Positions 39,301 through 48,424 of a DNA stretch of 64,000 nt are shown here, piece after piece. Below the pieces are notes generated by a model. The model was not told where the DNA came from. It did no database searches and saw nothing but the letters and a program-made list of their open reading frames with translations. Origin of the DNA: Gracilaria domingensis (Eukaryota; Rhodophyta; Florideophyceae; Gracilariales; Gracilariaceae). The position numbers and the translations under genes were made by a program. The DNA lies in NCBI GenBank assembly GCA_022539475.1, contig VCMS01000040.1:162652-226651 (forward strand), given 5' to 3'. Within the stretch, counting starts at the first letter, position 1. The number at the start of each line of letters is the position of its first letter.

Positions 39301-40179
39301 GGGGGGGGGGGGGGGGGGGGCAAAAGCGCGAAGGACAGGGGGGAGTGGAAGCAAGGAAGGAGGGGGCGAAAGGCGGGGGGGGGTTTGGGGGGCGGGGGGA
39401 GGGAGGGGCGCAGACGCAGCGCGCAGAGCGGGCGGTGAACGGCGGCAGGGGTGGGAGGGCGGGCTGAGAGCGCAGCGAAGCGGGGAGCTCAGCGGCGAGG
39501 GCGCAGCAGCACAACAACAGCAGGCGCGCACGCGGCGGCGCGAGCGCGCAGCGGCGCGGCAGGCGCTTTATACGCGCGCATCTGGCTGCGAAAAAACGGC
39601 GCGGCGGCGCGCGCAGCGCGCGAGATACGGGCGGCGCGCGGTGCGGCGGGGGGCCGCGGGCGGGGGGGGAGGGGCGTTTGTTCGCCGTGGGCGCGGCGGG
39701 CAGGACAACGAGCTGCGCTCAACGCACATGCCGTGACGCGCGCGCGCGTGACGCGCGCGCTCTCGCGCCGGCCCGCGCGGCGGCGACGCGGCGTGCAAAA
39801 TTTGCAGGCCGCAACGTGACGGCGCGCCGTGTGCGCCGTGTGCGCCGCGCGCGCCCTTCAATTGGGCGCGCAACTCAGCGCGCGGCGCGCGCGCGCATGT
39901 GCGGCGCATTAAAGCGGCGGCTGCGCGCCACCCGCGAGCGCGCTCGCGCGCTCGCGCGCCTTCACGCGCTCCGTGTGAACAACAAACGGCTGGGGGGAGA
40001 GGGGGGGGGGGGGGGGGGGGGGGTTGGGGGGTGGGGTGGGGTGGGGTGGTGTATGATGGTGGGCGGGCGGGCGGCCGTGCGTGCGGTATGATGGTGGGGG
40101 GGGGGGGGGGGGGGGAGGGAGCGTGCGGTCTGATGGGGAGCGGGCGGGGCGGGGCGGGGCGGGGCGGGGCGGGGCGGGC
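39301..40179. repeat. Cluster of poly-G runs and (GGGGC)n array
   Basis: Three G homopolymers of about 19-23 bases and seven GGGGC units, the last only 15 bp beyond the stop codon of the glycosyltransferase gene. On that gene's mRNA these read as C-runs in the 3' UTR. The homopolymer lengths are likely to be inexact in any assembly. Confidence 0.85.
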
Positions 40180-40193
40180 GTGGCGGCGCGCGG

Positions 40194-42677
40194 TCACGCG
40201 CCGCACTCGCTGCTCCAGCGCGCAAGCGCGCAGCCGGCGTCGCAGCGCTCGGCCATGTACTGGCAGCGGCTGCACGCGGCGCCGTCGCGGCAGCGCGCGG
40301 CGCCGTCCAGCACGTTGAAGTGGTACGCGACGTTGTCCACGGCGACGGAGAGCGCGTCGCGGCCGTTGCCCAGCGCGCCGCGGCGCAGCGCGTCGGTGAG
40401 CACGGCGCGGTAGTAGCCGGCGGTGAGGCGCAGGCACACCTTGCCGCCGGCCACGGTCTTGAGGTCTGCGACGCGCACGCCGTCGGTGACGGCCTTGCGC
40501 ATGTCGCGCAGCAGCGCGTCGCTCTGCAGCCCGCTCTCGAACAGCGCGTCCTCCAGCTCGTCCAGCGACGACGCCGTGCGCGCCGTCACCAGGCAGTTGA
40601 GCATCATGTGCCCGCGCAGCACGGCGTCGTTGACGCGCGGCACCCAGCGCCGCCGGCCGCTGTCCTCGTCGCCAAGGCAGCGCGCGCGCGCGTCGAACCA
40701 CACAAAGTGCGTCACCGCCGCCAGCGCGCTCCGCTGCAGCGGCGGCGCGTCGGCGCGCTCGCCGCGCGCCGCGCAGTCGTCCACGATGAGCGCCTTGCAC
40801 AGCTGCAGCAGCACGGCGTTCACGCTGCCCAGCTCGCCGTGCGAGCGCATCTTGTACACGTCCTGCCAGCGCTGCTGCTCGTACAGCGGCAGCACGCGCT
40901 CGTAGTTGCGCAGCCCCAGCAAGCGGCGCGCCATGCTGTCAAACTGCTCCACCACGAACACGACGCGCTCGATGAGCTGCCGGGGCCAGCCAAAGGCGGA
41001 GCGCAGCCGCTCCACAACCAGGTTGCGGCTTTCCTCGTCGCAGTACACCACCATGCGGTACATCTTCACCGCCTCCAGGTTGGCCACCAGCGTGTCCACC
41101 GCGTCCTCAAACTCGTCGTCGTCGTCATCGGTCTTGAACAGCGCGCTGACAAACGCAATGCGCATGTCGGCCGGCTCCAGCGGGTACGCGTACAGCGCGA
41201 CGGTGTAGTAAAAGTTGGTGAGATCGGTGACGGCGTTGCGCCACGTGCCGTGGCCCTCTTCCAGCTGCGCCAGCACACGTTGCACCTCGCGCGACAGCTC
41301 GCGCCACGCGTCGGAGCTGCTCTTGGTCATCGCCTCCGCGTAGTGGTAGCGGCGCACAAAGTCGATCGGGTAGCGCTGCGCAAACGTCGCGCCCGACGCC
41401 ATGCTCTTCGTGCTGCGGTTGCACTGCTCGCGCTCGGCGCGGAACAGCTCGCGGCGCTTCTCCTCCGCGTCCGTGTGCAGCCGGTTCCACGCGTACCACA
41501 CCGTGTTCATCAGGTTCTGCTCGCCCACCTCGTGGTGCTCAAACAGGCCAGGCGGCAGCGCCACAACAAACTCGCGATCGTTCCAAATGGTGGCGTTCCA
41601 ATTGGTATAAAACTCAAAGTCCAACATGTTGGAGTTGGCGTTGGTGCGCACCGTGTTTCTATAATCGCGCTCAAAGCGATCAGCCAGCTCTTGCAGAAAC
41701 CAGTTGCGTTTAAACAGCGCCGGGTTATTGGTCCACTGGCAGTACTTTGCGGGCGAGCACCACACCGCATCGCGCTCCTCCGTGCCGGCGCAGCGCGAGA
41801 AGAACTGCGCGTACTGCTCGGTGGGGTTGGGCACCCAGTGGTGAATGTAGCAGTACAGGTTGCTCTGCTGCTCCAGCATCTGCTGCTCGCGGTTCTCGTG
41901 CATGATGCGCGCGTGCAGCGGCGCGCCCGGGCGCGTGCGGTGGCGGTAGCGCACGACGTGCGCGGTGGAGGAGTTGAGCAGCGACACGCCGACCGACAGC
42001 TGGCGCAGCACCTGCGGCGGGCTCTCGATGAGCGCCCAGTCCTTCTCCAGCAGCAGCACGTAGTCGTGCGACGCCAGCTGCACCATGCGCCGGATGGCCA
42101 GCCCCAGCTTCATGTTCTCGGCGCTGGGCTCCACGCGCGTGACGGCGCTCCACGGCGCGTGCTCCAGCAGCGGCAGCCGGCGGTAGAACTCGTCCGTGGA
42201 CGCCACGCCGTTGAGGAAGAACAGCAGCTCGGCGGCGTGCGACACCAGGTCGTTCTTGAGCCAGCTGTGCAGCGTGTGGTTCAGGGTGTCGTACTCGTTG
42301 TGGAACAGCACCACCACGGACAGCGGCGGCAGCGCGTGGCGCTGGCGCACGGCGTCGACGGGCACGACGGACAGCCGGTCGACGGCGTGGTCGTCCACGA
42401 GCGGCTGCGCGGCGTCGATGGCGCCGCCGGCGGGGCCGAGCAGCCGCGCGTCGCGCGGCGGCGGCGCGCCGACGGGGGGGTCGTGCGGCGGCGGCACGCG
42501 CTCCTCGTCGCCGTCGCGCGCGAGCGGCCGCGCGGCCGCGCGGCGCGCCGCCCGCGCCCGCGACAGCGACAGCGCGAGCGCCAGCAGCACGGCCGCGCCC
42601 AGCGCCAGCCGCGGCAGGCGGCGCGCGGCGCGCGCGGCGCGCAGCGGCGCGAAGCGGCGCGACTTGCGCCCCGCCAT
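40194..42677 (-). CDS. Type II membrane glycosyltransferase with two candidate catalytic domains
   Basis: About 827 residues from the ATG at 42677; the upstream frame is low-complexity Arg/Ala without another ATG in good context. A basic N-terminus and a single hydrophobic segment (about residues 20-40, LPRLALGAAVLLALALSLS) give the type II topology of Golgi enzymes. Domain 1 (about 115-480) starts like a GT-A fold, LSVVVLFHNEYDTLNHTLHSW, with LLLEKDW in the place of an acidic metal motif. Domain 2 (about 505-800) starts MRIAFVSALFKT and has YKMRSHGEL and THFVWFDARARCL, which recall the WlaTC/HtrL (YibB) glycosyltransferase family. The C-terminus is Cys-rich. Assembly of wall galactan or glycoproteins is plausible but is inference. 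Diverges from the zinc-finger gene over 252 bp. Confidence 0.75.
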   Translation of the reverse strand: MAGRKSRRFAPLRAARAARRLPRLALGAAVLLALALSLSRARAARRAAARPLARDGDEERVPPPHDPPVGAPPPRDARLLGPAGGAIDAAQPLVDDHAVDRLSVVPVDAVRQRHALPPLSVVVLFHNEYDTLNHTLHSWLKNDLVSHAAELLFFLNGVASTDEFYRRLPLLEHAPWSAVTRVEPSAENMKLGLAIRRMVQLASHDYVLLLEKDWALIESPPQVLRQLSVGVSLLNSSTAHVVRYRHRTRPGAPLHARIMHENREQQMLEQQSNLYCYIHHWVPNPTEQYAQFFSRCAGTEERDAVWCSPAKYCQWTNNPALFKRNWFLQELADRFERDYRNTVRTNANSNMLDFEFYTNWNATIWNDREFVVALPPGLFEHHEVGEQNLMNTVWYAWNRLHTDAEEKRRELFRAEREQCNRSTKSMASGATFAQRYPIDFVRRYHYAEAMTKSSSDAWRELSREVQRVLAQLEEGHGTWRNAVTDLTNFYYTVALYAYPLEPADMRIAFVSALFKTDDDDDEFEDAVDTLVANLEAVKMYRMVVYCDEESRNLVVERLRSAFGWPRQLIERVVFVVEQFDSMARRLLGLRNYERVLPLYEQQRWQDVYKMRSHGELGSVNAVLLQLCKALIVDDCAARGERADAPPLQRSALAAVTHFVWFDARARCLGDEDSGRRRWVPRVNDAVLRGHMMLNCLVTARTASSLDELEDALFESGLQSDALLRDMRKAVTDGVRVADLKTVAGGKVCLRLTAGYYRAVLTDALRRGALGNGRDALSVAVDNVAYHFNVLDGAARCRDGAACSRCQYMAERCDAGCALARWSSECGA

Positions 42678-42929
42678 GGCCGCGCCGCCGCGCCGCTGCG
42701 CCGCGCGCGCGCGCGCGCGCGTCAAGTCGCGCGCGCGCGCTGTCAGGCGCGACACGCGCGCCCACGCGTGCACGTGGCGCGGCGGCGCGCGAACGCGCGG
42801 CGCGCGCGCGCGCGCGCGACTGCGCAGTGCGCGCACGCAAAACAGCTCGACGCGGTGCCGCCTACCGCGCACGCGCTCGCGGCGCGGCGGAGGGGGGCCG
42901 CTGTGCGCGCGCGGGGCGGAGCCGCGCAC
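42678..42929. promoter_or_regulatory. CpG-saturated bidirectional promoter region
   Basis: The start codons of the glycosyltransferase (minus) and zinc-finger (plus) genes are 252 bp apart. The interval is almost entirely G and C with several alternating CG tracts of 10-18 bases and no TATA box. Confidence 0.6.
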
Positions 42930-42991
42930 ATGACGCCGTCTTCGCCGCCGCCGTCATCGCCGCCGCCGCCGTCATCGCCGCCGTCGCCGCC

Positions 42992-43023
<32 letters not shown>

Positions 43024-44711
43024 CGCCGCCGCCGCCGCGCGCGCTGGAGCTGGGCGCGGACGAGCGGCTGATCGCGGCGCTGGGCGACGGCTTCCCGGAC
43101 CCGCTGCAGGCGGACGCGCCGCCGTCGCCGCCGCGCCAGTCGCTGCTGCAGCTGCCGTTCCACGACGGCTGCTACTGCTACCGCGACGAGCAGGCGCAGC
43201 TGGCGCGCCTCAGCGGGCTGCCGGTGCGCTGCGGCGGCGGGCTGCCGTGCGCGTGCGTGCCGCCGCCCGAGCTGCCCGAGCTGCCCGAGCTGCCCGAGCT
43301 GCCCGAGCTGTGGCCGGTGTCGCCGCCGCCCGCGCCGCCGCCGCCGCCCGCGCCGCCGCCGCCGCCCGTCGCCGCGCCGCCGTGCGGCAAGCGCCCGCGC
43401 ACCCCGTCGCCGCCGCCGCCGCCGCCGCCGCACGCGCCCGCGCCCGCCGCGCATTGCTCCGACTGCCGCTGCCCGTGCGCCGCGCTGCACGCCGCGGCGG
43501 CGGCGGCCGCCGCCGCCGCTGCCGCCGCCGCCGCCACCAAGTTGCGCAAGTGCTGCGGCGGAGACTGTCGATGCCCGCCCGCGCTCTGCCGCTGCCCGCA
43601 GTCGGCCATTCCGACTGCGTACCCGTGCCATGAGAGCCACGTGCGCTCGCTCTCGGATTCCATCGCAAGGTCCGTCGCCGCCGCGCTCAACCTCGAGTCG
43701 TCGCAGCCGCCGTCGGCCACCGCGCTGCCCGCTCCTGCCGCCGCCCGCGCGCAGCCGCCCGCGCCTTCCTCGTGCTGCGCGGCCGCCGGCGCTGCGCTGC
43801 GCGCAGACCAAGCCGCATCAGCCGCTGCTGTGGACGCCGCCGTTGCGCCTTGTTGCCGTGTGGACTGCACAACTGCCGCCAATGAGCCAAACAGCGCCGA
43901 CATAGCGCCGTCGAGTGACGCTTCTGTGCCTCCCGTGCCCGCGCTCAAGTATGAGCAAACTGATGCTGCCGACTCGGTGCAGCTTGTCGCTGCGGCTGCT
44001 GCTGCTGCCATTGCCGCTGCATCGGCGCCTGTGTCCAGTTGTTGCAGCGCCGCGCCGGCCGTGGAGGACGTCAAGCCGTCCCTGCTGCCTGTGGTGAACC
44101 GTGAGCTGTCCGCACCGCCCCTCGCAGAGCTCAAGCCGCCCGTGCCGTCTCAGCCCGCCGCTACGTCGTTGACACAAATGTCACAGCCGTCGGCGACACA
44201 GCCGTCCCAACACGATGAAATCCAACCCACCGTATCTGCCTCTTCCACAGCGCAGTCGAGCCGGTCTCGACGCGCGTCCAACTCGCGTTCGTCGCAATCA
44301 CGTGCGCGCGACCGCGTGTTTGCGTGTACCCTCTGTTCGTCCACCTTCTTTTTCAAGCAGAACAGAGATCGGCACATAAACGAAGTTCATCTTGGACGCC
44401 GTCCGTACAAATGCAATTACGATAAATGCAACGGCGCCTTCAAAAATCTCAGTGGACTTAAACAACATCAGAAGACTGTACATGAGAAGGCTAGACCGTT
44501 TAAATGTGACCGATGTGACAGTGCGTTCGGGCAGCGGAATCACTTGCGCCAGCATATTTTGGTGGTGCATGACAAGGTTAAGATGTATTCTTGTCCTGTG
44601 TGCAACATGTCCTTTTCGAATGTTGGCAACCGTACCCAACATATCAAACGTCGTCACCCTGAGGTCGATATTCCGAACAACAAGCCCCGCTCAACCCAAA
44701 ACAAATCTTAG
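42930..44711 (+). CDS. C2H2 zinc-finger protein with Pro/Ala-rich N-terminus
   Basis: About 593 residues from the ATG at 42930. The open frame continues far upstream but only as the antisense of the glycosyltransferase gene. Residues 1-45 are Ser/Pro runs, about 110-126 hold repeated Pro-Glu-Leu units (CCCGAGCTG five times), and further Pro and Ala homopolymers and Cys/His-rich islands follow to about 240. The C-terminus carries four C2H2 fingers from about residue 470: CTLCSSTFFFKQNRDRHINEVH, CNYDKCNGAFKNLSGLKQHQ, CDRCDSAFGQRNHLRQHI and CPVCNMSFSNVGNRTQHI, joined by TGEKP-like linkers such as HLGRRPYK. A sequence-specific DNA-binding regulator is the natural reading. The coding region is GC-saturated at the 5' end and ordinary over the fingers. 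Ends 139 bp from the convergent TMEM19-like gene. Confidence 0.85.
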
Positions 44712-44850
44712 AACCGTTCTATAGTTACATGAAGGAGAGCCCTTCTGCGCTCGGATGTAACTTGTACAGCACAGAGACACGCGCTTGTTACTTGTGTATA
44801 AAACAGTTTTTCTTTTGCCCCGTCGCTCTCCCGTTTCTCCTTTGCTTGCC

Positions 44851-45738
44851 TCATCTACTGAACAGCTGCAATACAAAAGGTGCGCAGCCGGCGGTCATTA
44901 TCGCGGAGAGAACATTCACCGTCTCCCCGCTCAAAACATCGATGCCGCAGATGTGCTGGTATCTACCAGCACTTTGCGCGTCCAACACTGGTCTCTCTTT
45001 ACACACCCTTCCCTCCTTCTTGTCCAGCCACGACGCCTGCAACACGCAGCCAACCACAGAATCTAATGCACTGCCGATGACGCCGCCAAAGATGCCGGCT
45101 GCAATGAGCATCGCCTGTGATCGGTCTTGCCGTGGTCCAGTCAAAAAGAACGACAATCCCACAATGAAACCGCCCAGCGCAGACGCCAGCGTACCCTCCA
45201 AGGTTACACCCCCATTGGTACCACGCGGCACATTTCGCCAGGGCGCTGTAATCAATACAGGTAGTTTGCCTGGTCCCGGCATGGCGATGCCTATCTCTGA
45301 GGCAAACGTATCGCCAGCACACGCCGCAAAGAACAACAAGAACGCCAGCAACAACATGGACGCACTCGGCTCATCCGCTGAAACCGGCATATCCACTCGG
45401 AACCATACCACGTACAACACCGCGACTACCACAGCCGGTAACGAACTCGCCAACACCTGCGCAGCATTGCGATTTCCTTGCGCCGCGGTGAAACCATCTT
45501 CAATACGTCTCTTGTAGTCGGATTTGTACTTGGTGGCACGTGTGGCTGATAGGTAGAACGAAAGAAGTGTGAGACCGAATCGCAGGGAAGCCGCAAAGCT
45601 GAGAAAGCCGACGACAAAAGCTGCGACGGCGCCTGACGGTGAGAGGGACTTCCGACGGCGGCCACGGACCGCGAGTGTGGTCGCGAACAGAATGGCGACA
45701 AGGACGCGGAGCGTTTCAGACGCCGTGATCAGCGCCAT
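44851..45738 (-). CDS. TMEM19/DUF92-family multipass membrane protein
   Basis: A 295-residue protein with about six hydrophobic segments, starting at the ATG at 45738. The family blocks are visible: SLSPSGAVAAFVVGFLSF near the N-terminus, SFYLSATRATKYK, CAGDTFASEIG in the middle, the Gly-rich PRGTNGGVTLEGTLAS, and SALDSVVGCVLQ. The family includes human TMEM19, Arabidopsis PGR and the plastid enzyme VTE6 (phytyl-phosphate kinase). Without a clear transit peptide this copy fits the TMEM19/PGR branch, whose biochemical role is unsettled. A lipid-phosphate kinase activity is possible by homology to VTE6. Confidence 0.85.
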   Translation of the reverse strand: MALITASETLRVLVAILFATTLAVRGRRRKSLSPSGAVAAFVVGFLSFAASLRFGLTLLSFYLSATRATKYKSDYKRRIEDGFTAAQGNRNAAQVLASSLPAVVVAVLYVVWFRVDMPVSADEPSASMLLLAFLLFFAACAGDTFASEIGIAMPGPGKLPVLITAPWRNVPRGTNGGVTLEGTLASALGGFIVGLSFFLTGPRQDRSQAMLIAAGIFGGVIGSALDSVVGCVLQASWLDKKEGRVCKERPVLDAQSAGRYQHICGIDVLSGETVNVLSAIMTAGCAPFVLQLFSR

Positions 45739-46168
45739 CTCGGAGAATTACGCGGCGTCGGTGATAGATATTGGGCGAACGGGAATGTGTGATGATGAAG
45801 ATAGAGTGGTGGATGGAGAGGACCTATTGGCCAGGTTTTTTGCGCACCCTGCTGTTCACCTATAGTAGCAAAGGGAAGACCTACTGTGCTTCTGCTTCTA
45901 CAGTACAGGTATCATTATGTGTGCCAAGTGATCCTTTATCATGCCTACTGTCGGGATCTACATCATGCAAGAGCCGTCAACGGTGCCATAGTTTTGACTC
46001 GCGCATCTACGATACCCTTGACTTACCCATTCCTGAAACACTATCAAACGTGCAACACTTGAAGAAATTGAGCACGTTGAAAGTTAAAATCTGAGAGCAC
46101 GCTGGGCATAGACAGACGATTTACCACCATTCTGCGAGCATCCCGTCCGCGCATCTGTCGAATCCGCA
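45739..46168. other. Divergent promoter region
   Basis: Between TMEM19-like (minus) and the zinc-finger/basic protein (plus). No TATA box or repeat was recognised. Confidence 0.45.
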
Positions 46169-47062
46169 ATGATCAAAAGGCTCAAGTGGAATGTGCTCCA
46201 CGCTGATGACGACGACGACCCTGGTGGCTTGTCCTCCTCGTCAGACGAATCTGACCAGGAGCTATCGCCAGCAGCCGCGCTTCAAGTTCTGATGGAAAAT
46301 GACCCGGAATTGAATCCCTCTGGTAATGGCCGTGCTCTTCTTCAGTCGAAAGAGTTGCAGTTACTTGCCCAGTCCCAGTCTCGCAAGAGAAAGAGAGCTT
46401 CTGACGAAAAATTAGACGACTGCAGTTCTTCAGACGGGGAGCATGATTTGACGTTCGACCTGGACGAAAACGATGACGAGCCGCAACAAACCACGACTCC
46501 GCAGTCAAACGAAGAGTCTGCTCCAGATATGGGCCATGGGTTTTACGAATGGCAGGAATGCCTCTTGTGCCCGGGAAAGAAATTTTACAGACAACAAGCT
46601 CTGAATGAACATCTTCAATCCAAAAAGCATTTGAAAGCGCTTCGGAAGCAAAGCGGCTTGAATCAGCAGCCACAGCCGGAAACGGGAAAAGAGGAGCCCG
46701 AAGCCCCCAGTGCCCATGACGCAGATAATAAACAACGCATCGAAGGAGAGAAGCGACGCTCAGCCACCCAGGCGGCTTCATCGGGACTCTTAACTCCGTC
46801 CAGGATTAAAAGCATGTGCAAGCAGAACTCGGTCCCCCTGGACAAAAGTTCTAAAGTACCTCCTGTAAGCGAGGCAAAACAGGATGATGAAAACAACCTG
46901 CGTGAAGAACAACGGCAGGAAACTCACGCAGAGGAAGCTAGAAAACGGGCAAAGCGGAAAAAGGACGCGGCGAAGCGTAAATTGAAATCTTTGAAGAGAA
47001 GAAAGTGGGAAAAGCGGAACAAGGATAAAGCAGTACCCAAAGCGGAAACCCTATGTAAATGA
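46169..47062 (+). CDS. Nuclear/nucleolar-type protein with a single U1-like zinc finger
   Basis: A 297-residue protein. The N-terminal 110 residues have acidic Ser/Asp patches (HADDDDDPGG, SSSSDESDQE). One C2H2 finger of the dsRNA-binding/U1 type lies at about 130-155: CLLCPGKKFYRQQALNEHLQSKKH. The last 60 residues are a highly basic helix (ARKRAKRKKDAAKRKLKSL). This composition is typical of ribosome-biogenesis factors, but I cannot name the orthologue. Start is the ATG at 46169. Converges on TAF11. Confidence 0.8.
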   Translation: MIKRLKWNVLHADDDDDPGGLSSSSDESDQELSPAAALQVLMENDPELNPSGNGRALLQSKELQLLAQSQSRKRKRASDEKLDDCSSSDGEHDLTFDLDENDDEPQQTTTPQSNEESAPDMGHGFYEWQECLLCPGKKFYRQQALNEHLQSKKHLKALRKQSGLNQQPQPETGKEEPEAPSAHDADNKQRIEGEKRRSATQAASSGLLTPSRIKSMCKQNSVPLDKSSKVPPVSEAKQDDENNLREEQRQETHAEEARKRAKRKKDAAKRKLKSLKRRKWEKRNKDKAVPKAETLCK

Positions 47063-47355
47063 TGTTCCTCTACATGCTGGATATGTGATAAGAAGTGTAG
47101 AAGCAATTGAAGTGGGGTCTCGGAGAGTACATGGGGTATTCATTACATGCGCCGATTCGAAACGTTTGCGACTTGCGTCCGCGAGTAATGAGTGGTGGTA
47201 TCCTAAAGAAGGCTGGGGGCCAACCATAGATGACTCCGATATATGGGCAGGGTAGGAAACTCATTGTGTTTCTTCGCTTTGCTGCGGGGAAACGGTGTGC
47301 CGTTGAAGGGTTAATCCAGCCCAAGGGACGAGACGAGGTTCGATGTGCCATCACG

Positions 47356-47955
47356 TCACCACAAAGACCCATCTGACCAGTTTGACGTCGTCGGTACTGC
47401 ACCTGCTCTGCGCAATCGTCGATAGGCTTCCCTAATCTGTCTGGGAGTGAGTGCACCCGTTTCACCGCGTTCTTTTCGCACTTCCAAAGCGGTTTCTACG
47501 ACATCGCCAACAAACAGTTTACTAAGTCCCTTAATGGCGATGACATACTGATCCGATGCTTTTTGCATCATAGGGTTGAGAGCCGTGAGCACTTTCCGTA
47601 CTTTCATACTCTTCAAATCACTTCGGCGATACTGCTCGTAACGGCGCAGTTGCGCCGGCGTAAGGTTTGACACTTGACTAAATTCAAATTCGCGCATCTT
47701 CATAAGATCCAGTGGAGCATCTTCGTCCTCAGGTTCTTGTGGCTCTGCGGCAGATTCAGTTGTAACTTTCAGTGAATCTTTCATGGAAGAAGGACCAGAC
47801 TGTTCCCCGCCTTTTTTGTTTTCATCCTCCTTTTCAATAGCCATATCATGCTCATTTGCCGAGTCAACCGGGTCCATTTGCGGGCTTTCATCGACAATTT
47901 GCATGGAGGTATCTTCCATTGGTTCCATGACTCTTTCTTGGTCCGAATCCTGCAT
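47356..47955 (-). CDS. TAF11: TFIID subunit TAF11
   Basis: A 199-residue subunit of the general transcription factor TFIID. Residues 1-95 are acidic and disordered. The histone-fold domain spans about 100-190, with LTPAQLRRYEQYRRSDLKS at helix 1, IAIKGLSKLFVGDVVETALEV at helices 2-3 and LTPRQIREAYRRLRRAG at the C-terminal helix, all close to the family. TAF11 pairs with TAF13. Start is the ATG at 47955. No introns. Confidence 0.95.
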   Translation of the reverse strand: MQDSDQERVMEPMEDTSMQIVDESPQMDPVDSANEHDMAIEKEDENKKGGEQSGPSSMKDSLKVTTESAAEPQEPEDEDAPLDLMKMREFEFSQVSNLTPAQLRRYEQYRRSDLKSMKVRKVLTALNPMMQKASDQYVIAIKGLSKLFVGDVVETALEVRKERGETGALTPRQIREAYRRLRRAGAVPTTSNWSDGSLW

Positions 47956-48424
47956 GCTGTATTTTCTGTGTGGTTCTCAGACTGGGCAAAGAAAGGGCTA
48001 CAATGTTCACGCGCCGGGCGTTGGAAGCATTTTGTGTGAACCAAGGCCACTCGCGCTCCTTTCTTGTTCAGGTTCTGCCTGCTTCTGATGCCCTTTGAGA
48101 CTTCTACAAGCGCTTACAGCTCGTTTCTTTTTCTGTAATGCAATACGGCAAAGTTAGATGTGGCCAGGGACACGCATCCTGTCGACTTCCGCTTCACGAA
48201 ACACACCGCGCTGATGAGGCGCGCCCTGATGAAGAATGCATCGATGCAAAAGCTTGGTGAAGGCAAATATAGCTCGATACAGTACCCGGAGGAGGCCGTT
48301 CGATGTTACTTTCTAAGTTCGCAACTTCGTTGTAATGGGCAACAACTTGTTTTCGGGCTTGCTCAAAAACTGTTTTACATGTATGTGCTGTTATGTTCTG
48401 CCCCGACAACGTAGCCCAAGACAC
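47956..48424. other. Intergenic region between GlnRS and TAF11
   Basis: Both neighbours are on the minus strand, so this should hold the TAF11 promoter and the GlnRS 3' end. No gene is recognised. Confidence 0.45.

Larger units (their letters stand above)
38613..40193. other. GC- and purine-asymmetric intergenic region
   Basis: Upstream of mannosylglycerate synthase and downstream of the glycosyltransferase gene. 38770-39480 is heavily purine-rich on the plus strand. G-runs of about 19-23 occur at 39301-39320, 40001-40023 and 40096-40115, and a (GGGGC)n array at 40141-40179. Long Pro/Ser frames on the minus strand (for example 38777-39517) are low-complexity readings of this bias and I do not call them genes. 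Confidence 0.6.

Noticed and set aside
38777-39531. Two long Pro/Ser/Ala-rich minus-strand frames
   Set aside because: They are low-complexity readings of the strand-asymmetric purine tract, in two overlapping frames, with no domain.
40320-42929. Upstream part of a 1463-codon plus-strand frame reaching into the zinc-finger gene
   Set aside because: It is the antisense of the glycosyltransferase gene in GC-saturated DNA. Only the part from the ATG at 42930 has independent protein features.
43260-43320. Short regularly repeated CCCGAGCTG units looked at as a CRISPR-like array
   Set aside because: There are no spacers. It is a coding 9-bp repeat (Pro-Glu-Leu) in a zinc-finger gene of a eukaryote.
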